Assembly (NCBI GenBank): GCA_023897205.1
Contig: JAHWDD010000004.1
Coordinates: 5,146,001-5,210,000 of the forward strand
DNA from: Exophiala sp. HKRS030
Lineage: Eukaryota; Ascomycota; Eurotiomycetes; Chaetothyriales; Herpotrichiellaceae
Length of the DNA stretch: 64,000 nucleotides
Direction: 5' to 3'
Positions 57,023 to 64,000 of the stretch are shown here, one piece after another. A model generated the notes under the pieces. The model was given only the letters and a program-made list of their open reading frames with translations. It had not been told where the DNA came from and ran no database searches. Both the position numbers and the translations under genes were made by a program. Position 1 is the stretch's first letter. The number at the start of each line of letters is the position of its first letter.

Positions 57023-60000
57023 TCACAGCAACTTCAGGCCGGCAAAGGCCTCGACGACAGCACCGTCAACTCTGCTTAGCCATTCTCGCTGGAATACGTC
57101 CTGCCCGCCAAGTCGCCTTATCAATTCCTTGAGCTGTAATGCCACGAAATCTCGCACGTTCACTGTGTAAATTGGGTCCCGATTGCTAAGTGCTCGTTTG
57201 CGACCGTCTTCGGGTGTTGGGTCCGGCCACTCTGGGAGCTCTCCTGCTGGCTTGTTATGCCACAGGTAGTCGCCCATCGATTCCTCCGCTGCCTCCTCGC
57301 CAAGTTCAATGCATATATCGGTCCAGGTTGTGAGCAGTGACTGGAGATTCTCGAGCGCTAGTTCCGGAAATGGTGGTGTAAGTGCAGTTAAGAGGCTGGT
57401 AATGGCGAGGACCTGTAGCTTTTTCCGAAGAACGTCGCCAATGTCGACGAACCGGTCAAGCCACTCTTTCAGGACCCATGCTGGGATTGGAAGCGCTGGG
57501 TTAGTAAGAGAGTGGACATTTGATGCTGCCAAGGCTTGAATTGTTATTTCAGGCGATAAGAGCACCATCCGCGCGATGAGGCTATACAAACTGGTCTCAG
57601 CAGGACCAATAACTTCGGGTGCTTTGTGGTTCGGTCGTGGATCTAGGTGGTACTCGTAGGCTTCCCTCAGGATTTCTAGGACCGATGCTAAGTATCCGGA
57701 ATTGAGCATTGAGGTAAGTAGATGGTTCATTGCTTGCTGAGCTGGAAGAGATGGTGAAGTCTCTGCAGCGATGGTCGCGACCAGATTTTCGAGCACATGT
57801 GGAGCGTGCGCAGCATCCCTCGCTCGACTCGATGAGAGCATGGGAAGCAATGACTTGGAGGAGTGGAGCAATGGATCAAGGAAATCCGACGATAGGATTG
57901 TGGCAGGCGACAGTATCGTATACGATTCAATGATCTCGAAGATTTGCCGCAGAAGCTCGGTTCCCATCTCGAGGAGGGGTAGGAGAGATTTCGACAAAGC
58001 TAAGAGCGATTCTGAGGAAGAATTTGAGGGAGTCTGTTGCAGAATTGCCGACCATAAATCCAATGCTTCTTCAAGTAGGTAAACTATCGCCTCTGAATTC
58101 ACTTGAACAGAGTCATGGATGATCGGCAGAATGGATTCGTGATATGACAGACTGTCTTGACCGAGACTATTGACTATGGCTGTGATCATAGTCAGAATCG
58201 CTTGTTTCATGAGGTGTTCCTCGCCGGATTCTGCCCATAATGGAGGAAGTGTAGACATGATTCCTTGCGCGTAAGGCTCGATGTGGCCTTCGAGTTTCGT
58301 GACGGCTATCCTGACGGTTTCCAAGAGCGCCATTTTGGTTTCAGATAATTCGGTTTCCTTGATAAGAGACATTAGACTTGAAAGTAATGGAGTAGCATAT
58401 GGTTGAAAGTCTGTGTACTTGAATTCGAACGGTTCAAGAACCATTCTGAGTTGACGTCCTGCTGTGACTCGGACTACATGATCATTTAGATCTTCGTTGC
58501 TAGTGAGGAGGTGCGTGAAAATCTGGTAAACTGCAATACGATCCAAGCTCTCTGGCTTGACAGGTACCCATTGAGCAAGCAAAATAGCCGTCCGGCGGCG
58601 TAGAATATGGTAGTTTGGTGATACGATCTGTACCTCTGGAACCAGGGTTGTTCTGAGAAAGGTGTTGAAGTCGAGTATATCTTCTAGACAGGCAGCAGCG
58701 ATACCGATGGCCGAATAAAGGCTGTCTTTGAGGAGGATATTGTTGTTCGAGACTTGAGCGTATTCCTGAAAGACTTGAAGCAGCCTAGGGACCAGTAGCT
58801 CTTTGAAGTTTATTACCAGATCCAAGAAGAGTTTTTCGGAGCATGATCGGATGGAAAATTCCCACGCATCAGCAATCTCTTCTTCTCTTCGTTCCCATTC
58901 ATCAGGGTCTTGTTCCCAATCTCGTAGATCTTCAGGTCGTAATACAAAGTACTGAGTAACAAGGACTTCCATCAACCTAAGGATAAAGTCATTGGTGAGT
59001 ACTGTCCCCTTTATGTGGTCAACGGCGTTCTTCCTGTCTTCCTTGTCTTGAGGAGTCTGATACTTAAAGGTCTGCACGGGATTAAAGACCATTTTCAAAC
59101 ATGCTCGGAACAACAATAGAGATTTCAAGGCCAGCTTTTCGAGGGGAGAGTCTTCTACGATGTCTCCATTGCGGTACACATCCCAGTCGAAGTTCTCATT
59201 CAGGGCATATTTAGCCTCGTTTTGGTCCACGATATTCCAGGACCGATTAAGGATATCCATGGATCCAAGTAGAACAAATGATGCGGGATGCTCTCGGGCC
59301 ATCTCAAGAAATAGTTTCGAAAGTTGTAGCAAATGCTTGGTCAATAGCAGCCTAATTTCTGGTGAAGAAGTCTGATTGTACGCAGACCAGAAGCTGTCCT
59401 GTTGTGTTTGCAGTAGACTCCAGAACTGTCGCACGTCATCCTCTCGGTGAGGATTCTCGAAGCCAACAACCAGAAGCCTCCGGAGTGTCTTCAATGCAGC
59501 AAGACTGTTGGAGGGGCTGGAATCTTGTATCTGATCACCATTTGACTGCCATCTCCCGACCAAACTGACGTACAAACTGCCCAAAACCTGTAGGAGTTCT
59601 GGGGCAACGCCGTGAAGGCTTTTCTTGGTTCTTATGAGCCGTCCAGAGGCAAGCTCCTTGATTATTTGTAGTGCAATGAGAAGAATGTTGGATGTATAAA
59701 GTCCGGCCTCCACATCTTGGCTTGCCCTCGAAGATGCCGAATTATCTCTGGGATGACTTCAGGCCAATCGTGTGGAAATTCATAACGAGCAATCTTTGCC
59801 AACATTAACGCATTCTGGAGAGCAAGTGCAGAGATGGGCTCTTTGATGCCGGCATCGATGGATCTTGATCGAATCTGATCCTTCTCAGGTTTCCCAATTG
59901 GATTCGTTGCGGTTTTCCTCCAATGTTTGTCAATACCGTTTTTGAGTTGGATTATGGCCTGGAACCGAATTTCTTGGTCAAGAGACAAATCGGCGTAGAC

Positions 60001-60176
60001 ATCCTGAAGAAGGGCGTAATATCCAGGCGTCTTCTCCCAATTGCCGACCTGCTGTGTGGCAGCTTTCAGGGCATGGGGTTGGCAAAGCCTCTAGATGCGT
60101 CTGCAAGTGTAGAGATAACAGTCTCCCTTGACAATGGATTGGTCCCGCCCTCTACTTCGATGGCAAAGGAGGGCAT
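57023..60176 (-). CDS. Importin-beta family karyopherin, Kap120/importin-11 like, frame broken twice
   Basis: Nuclear import receptor made of HEAT repeats. The start ATG is 60176 (MPSFAIEVEGGTNPLSRET). One base is missing in the G4 run 60075-60078 (restored: HALKAATQQVGNWEKTPGYY, the importin-beta N-terminal motif). A second is missing near 59716, where GQAKDVEAGLYTSNILLIAL reads on. With both restored the protein is 1051 residues, the expected length for Kap120. The remaining ~900 codons are open without interruption, with repeated amphipathic helices (LIIKELASGRL-type, ALQNALMLAKIARYEFPHDW). Importins of this type carry ribosome-biogenesis factors and histones. No introns. Shares a short promoter with PEX2. 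Confidence 0.85.
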
Positions 60177-60652
60177 CTTCTTGACTTCTGGGGCTTTCAA
60201 GTGAGAGAGTCATCGGACCAAGTCAGGCGTAATCACGAGGAAGAAATTCGCATTCGACAACAGGAAGAGACGCAAACAAATAGAATTTGAGGGTTTTCCA
60301 CTGTTTCAAAGAAATGTTGAGATCTTGAAACTTGAGGCTGATATGAAACGTGAAACACGGTTGGATGTGTAAGGCAAGGCAGCGGGAGCCTTGCAATTGG
60401 ACGAGGTGGCATGGATAAGCGTGACAAGATGCGTGGGCGATCATCCACGGCGGAGCTATCTTGATTTGGACTAGTTCAGCCAAGATAAAGTCGCTACCCT
60501 TGCTATGTCCCTCCGTACCTCCAGTTTTGGAGTTATGATCGCCCGTTGGACCTCGGCACGCGATTGTAGCATTTCCGAACCACTTCCTAATCATCCATCC
60601 ATGAATTGAAAATATCTCTGGCAATTTCATTATTCCTCCTCATGCCTCAGTC
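60177..60652. promoter_or_regulatory. Divergent promoter, Kap120-like / PEX2
   Basis: 476 bases between two head-to-head housekeeping starts. Promoters of both must lie here. No distinct motif was resolved. Confidence 0.5.
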
Positions 60653-62050
60653 ATGTCCTCCAGCAGCTGGGCGGCTGCACAACAACGCATACTCGCCAGA
60701 CAAGCTGCAAGACAACAAGAAGCCGTCGCTAGGGCCCAGCCATCAGCGGCTCCCAATGCCTCAAGCTCGACCTCACTAACACGCCTCACACAATCACTGC
60801 AACCCCAATTCTCGTCACTATGGTCGACACTGCTGGACTCTGAGGGTACGCGACCGGCTTTTCGAGTCGGACAGGTTGATGCCGAATTGTTGGATGAAGA
60901 GCTTCTAGGGCTATTCAAGTCGCAGGTCGGCGACGCCCTCAAGTACCTCGGTCCACATCTTCAAGATGACTGGTCTCAAGAGATCCTCCTGGGTTTGAGG
61001 GCCATCCTGTTCAAGCTCTCCATTTGGGACCACGACGCTTCCTATGGCGCATCGTTGCAGAACCTAAGATACACAGACGCCCGCAAGTCCGACGCAGCAT
61101 TGCCTCGGCCAACGAAACCGCAAAAACTTCTCTATGGTCTCCTCACTGTGTTCGGTCGATATGGATGGGACAAATGGGAGGACTGGCTTATCGATCAAGA
61201 GAGGGGATACACTGCACCGTCGGATACAATACAGCACTTGATGCGACTCACATCTTTTCTGTCTACGACTCACTCGCTTGCTGCATTCACCTCCTTCCTT
61301 GTCTTCTTGGTCAACGGCCGCTACCGTACTCTTACTGACCGCCTCCTGAGACTGAGACTGGTTTCCCCTTCGAATCAAGTTAGCCGCGAGGTTTCATTCG
61401 AATATCTTAATCGACAGCTGGTTTGGCATGCTTTCACCGAATTCTTATTGTTCTTACTCCCGCTTGTAGGTATCGGTCGCTGGCGCAGGTGGCTCACCCG
61501 AGCTTGGAAAAAGACAAAAGATGCGATGAAATCAGAATCGGTCGACGAGGACGATGAAATCATCAAGAGCGGGCCACTATCCTTCTTACCGGAAAGGACA
61601 TGCGCAATATGCTATCAGGACCAGAATCCATCTTCAACCTCAGAAGCCGAGATACTTGGTGCTAATGCCGGAGCCGGAGGCGGCGTTATCGGATCAGCTA
61701 CTACCGATATTGTCAACCCGTACGAAACCCTGGAATGCAAATGTATCTACTGCTTTGTCTGTTTGGCAAGTAAGATTGAGGCCGAGGAAGGGAACGGTTG
61801 GTCCTGCCTTAGATGTGGAGAAGTCGTCTACAAGTGTCAACCATGGAATGGCGATATCCTGATTGAGAAGAAGACTACGTCAAAGGCTGGGAAATCCGTC
61901 GGCTTTTCAGTTGCAGAACGTGAAACCGAAGATCGGCAACATCGAATCTCTTTCGAACATGATAGTGATGTGCACGAATCTACTCTTGCGTCCAGTGAGT
62001 GGACACTAGCAGGTGATGAAGAAGAAGAAAAGGCCGAGCTTGAGCCTTGA
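60653..62050 (+). CDS. PEX2: Peroxin-2, RING-finger ubiquitin ligase of peroxisomal import
   Basis: Part of the Pex2-Pex10-Pex12 retrotranslocation ligase that ubiquitinates Pex5. Single exon, 465 residues. The Pex N-terminal domain (RVGQVDAELLDEELLGLFK, LGLRAILFKLSIWDHDASYG) is followed by membrane segments (about 190-280: FTSFLVFLVNGRYRTL, TEFLLFLLPLVGIGRW) and a RING at about residues 317-400 with C317, C320 in CAICYQ, then CKCIYCFVCLASK and CLRCGEVVYKC. The C-terminus is acidic. The ATG at 60653 is the first in frame. No frame damage. Confidence 0.93.
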   Translation: MSSSSWAAAQQRILARQAARQQEAVARAQPSAAPNASSSTSLTRLTQSLQPQFSSLWSTLLDSEGTRPAFRVGQVDAELLDEELLGLFKSQVGDALKYLGPHLQDDWSQEILLGLRAILFKLSIWDHDASYGASLQNLRYTDARKSDAALPRPTKPQKLLYGLLTVFGRYGWDKWEDWLIDQERGYTAPSDTIQHLMRLTSFLSTTHSLAAFTSFLVFLVNGRYRTLTDRLLRLRLVSPSNQVSREVSFEYLNRQLVWHAFTEFLLFLLPLVGIGRWRRWLTRAWKKTKDAMKSESVDEDDEIIKSGPLSFLPERTCAICYQDQNPSSTSEAEILGANAGAGGGVIGSATTDIVNPYETLECKCIYCFVCLASKIEAEEGNGWSCLRCGEVVYKCQPWNGDILIEKKTTSKAGKSVGFSVAERETEDRQHRISFEHDSDVHESTLASSEWTLAGDEEEEKAELEP

Positions 62051-62550
62051 CATGCAGAAATTGTAAGATCATCTACGAAAAGTATGGTTTTGGAGTACGA
62101 AAATACCAGGAGCGGTCATCTCGGTGCTTCTTAACATCTGGTTTTTCGGCACGATGCTCATTTTCTCAATATTCGACTAACGGCTCCTCTCGCCCACGAG
62201 TCCAGGAATACCGGGCAAAAAGTCAACAGCTTTTCCAACTCAAGACTAAAACCAAGAGCTTGATTTGGTGACATACCATACGAACTCCGCTCAGAGCCAG
62301 GATACCACCAAGTTCAATCGAAATGTAATTATCGATACGACGCTTTGTGCAGTTTGTCAAACAGTCAAGTCCTCTGCCATACTGTTTCGTTTCACGTGGA
62401 CTTTTTGATATTAGCCTTGCTTTGGTGGCCGAACAAGGACTTCCATCAGAACTCACAGTGCGAGATGATATTTATTGCGACGATATCACAGCAACGGGAA
62501 TTTGACCAATCCAGACAATCTGAGTCAGGTGGGGTTGATTTCAGATGTCC
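62051..62550. other. Intergenic between convergent genes, nothing seen
   Basis: 500 bases downstream of PEX2 and the F-box-like gene. No coding frame or repeat worth naming was seen. Confidence 0.45.
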
Positions 62551-62991
62551 TCAAACATCTTTCTTTGAGCCGATCTTGACCTTGCGTGCCCACTCCCAGA
62601 CCCTTCTTGCGTGGTATGGGCAAAGGTAGTAAGGACAACGAAGAAGATTTGGAGCAGGATAAGTTATACCTGGACCCGGGAGTTCTCTTTTGGCCTCTCC
62701 ATGCTCCCATGGTCCTTGATGCTGTTCTTCCGCGGCGGATGCTTCGATCAAGCAACTTTCCTTGGTGACAATGAGATGTGCGTATTTCTTGCATGTCAGC
62801 GCTAGCATCACCCGGTCCCATGGACTGAGCTTGTCAAGTATACATAACAATATTTCGTGGGGAAAGGCATCAAGCGCGGTGGATGGTGCAAGGGCAGTGC
62901 CGATAGATCTGAGGATCTGGCAAAGCGTTAGGTCATCTCCGCCTTGAGTTTCTTTCAGTTCACGTACCGTCTCTGGTATCTTGAATGACAT
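62551..62991 (-). CDS. Small F-box-like protein
   Basis: ATG-started frame of 146 residues (MSFKIPETVRELKETQGGDD). A recognisable F-box lies at about residues 40-75 (ALDAFPHEILLCILDKLSPW and CKKYAHLIV), the motif by which such proteins join SCF ubiquitin ligases through Skp1. No leucine-rich or WD repeats follow; the end is basic. The frame is also open for 123 codons upstream, to an ATG at 63360, so the protein may be longer (269 residues). Substrate unknown. Confidence 0.6.
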   Translation of the reverse strand: MSFKIPETVRELKETQGGDDLTLCQILRSIGTALAPSTALDAFPHEILLCILDKLSPWDRVMLALTCKKYAHLIVTKESCLIEASAAEEQHQGPWEHGEAKRELPGPGITYPAPNLLRCPYYLCPYHARRVWEWARKVKIGSKKDV

Positions 62992-64000
62992 GTTTGATGA
63001 CCAAGCCGAGGAGGAATTGATGAAGGATGATGCAAGTTTCAAATCGAGTCCGCGATACATGAACTGCTGAAATTGAGTAGTGAGGACCGGTTGGCGGTGA
63101 TGGAGAAATGGTAGGAAGCGAATTCTGGAGTCAAGCACCAAAAAGTCAAGACTACGGCTGGTCTTGATGTCTTCATCCAATCCCCAGATCAGATCAGACA
63201 CGACCACTTGCCTAGCACCGATCTTAAGCTCGAAATGAATTGTCACTGCCGGCCTATTGAGCATCAGACCCTCCGTAGAAAACTCCATGCAACAAGCCTG
63301 TTCAGACAATGTCTTGGGAATGCAGTGGAATACAGCTCTCGACAGTGAATTCCACAGCATAAATTCACTCTAGCAGGGTTATCCCACGGCATTGCTCTTG
63401 TAAGCCTTTTCCAAACAGTACGCTATTTCTGGATGTTGGACAACTGGATTGTAGTCTGAGTAACACACTAAGGTAATGACATAAACTAGTGACCGTCGAA
63501 TTACCTTCGAAGGAGCGCACCTCTCATCTTTGATCACTGCTTCCCTGTTACAAGAACGGCCTAGATTTACCTCATCGACATCGCCATCAGCAGTGCTTTT
63601 CACAACCATGAAGAACTGAAACCCGCAGGCAGGAAAGGTGTTAAGCCCTTGTCAACATCAGGATCTTGGAAGTGAATCTCAAGACGGCACAGCTTTTGAT
63701 TCGAATCGGAGACACAAATGTCTCCGCTGGTTTCTCTGGCGTCATGGCAGAGTCTTCCGTCGCTGTCGAGATGGAGGAATTTCGAGACATGCACATATGA
63801 CCAGTGCGTGTGAAACATCGGTATCGGTATGACGAGCCAAGCGGGATGATGCGAGTTTTTGATAGATGGTCATTCACAAGAGTCTACGAGAAACCAGGGC
63901 TTCTCGATTAACGGGTGCAGAGGGACATGTCCTCTTCCATCAATGTGTTGAACGGGTACCTACGACCGAGCTAGACACGGTGCTTCAGGATCAAGGACTT
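62992..64000. other. Right-edge region, possible minus-strand gene not resolved
   Basis: Minus-strand stretches at 63818..63600 (MFHTHWSYVHVSKFLHLDSD) and 63609..63379 (VVKSTADGDVDEVNLGRSC) overlap in different frames and would join if one G.C pair were restored near 63631. They may form one small gene of unknown function or be the N-terminal part of the F-box-like protein. No domain recognised; the last 120 bases show nothing. Confidence 0.3.

Overview
The window is nuclear DNA of a filamentous ascomycete (Pezizomycotina). Genes are split by short GT-AG introns (about 42-150 bases), lie on both strands without operons, and include fungus-specific families: Zn2Cys6 regulators, DHA1 and TRI12-type MFS transporters, a dysferlin-domain protein, a hydrolase/NB-ARC receptor and PEX2. 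A black-yeast-like order (Chaetothyriales) is a guess from the gene mix, not shown by the sequence. No rRNA, tRNA, CRISPR array or recognisable transposon was seen.

Layout. 1-6.5 kb: an oligopeptide transporter cut by the left edge, a peroxisome-type dienoyl-CoA isomerase and an SLC6-type Na+ symporter. 7.6-27.2 kb: an accessory block that looks catabolic. It holds a CTF1-like regulator, a phytanoyl-CoA-dioxygenase-like enzyme with an unrecognised N-terminal region, a sugar transporter, an NAD-dependent SDR, a tandem dimeric alpha/beta-barrel protein, a TRI12-type MFS pump, an aldehyde dehydrogenase, a lactonase-like metallo-beta-lactamase and a DHA1-type MFS. 27.9-32.3 kb: a J-protein, a mitochondrial LEA-like protein, a SnoaL-like protein and a methylglutaconyl-CoA hydratase. 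33.5-40.6 kb: a large STAND receptor and a second Zn2Cys6 regulator. 41.3-63 kb: mostly housekeeping genes, namely a WW-domain protein, a small LEA-like membrane protein, a dysferlin-domain protein, a Cdt1-like licensing factor, a P450, mitochondrial GatB, a hydrolase-phosphatase fusion, a Kap120-like importin, PEX2 and an F-box protein.

The strongest signal at whole-window scale is a set of single-base losses. At least ten genes, between 10.6 and 60.1 kb, read correctly only if one G.C pair is restored at one or more points. All are losses, nearly all lie in G or C runs, and splice sites and flanking frames are otherwise intact. Because conserved housekeeping genes (a Kap120-like importin, AUH) are hit as well as accessory ones, residual consensus error in the assembly is the likeliest cause, but real decay is not excluded. 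Gene spans below include introns; exon coordinates are in the evidence text.

How the genes may work together (inference): the 7.6-27.2 kb block combines uptake or efflux, hydroxylation, alcohol and aldehyde oxidation and ring-ester opening under a local regulator, as expected of a cluster degrading a small lactone or acyl substrate. CoA-ester enzymes (the dienoyl-CoA isomerase and AUH) sit on either side. Three genes relate to peroxisomes: the EKL-ending isomerase, the dysferlin protein of the Pex23/Pex30-related type, and PEX2.
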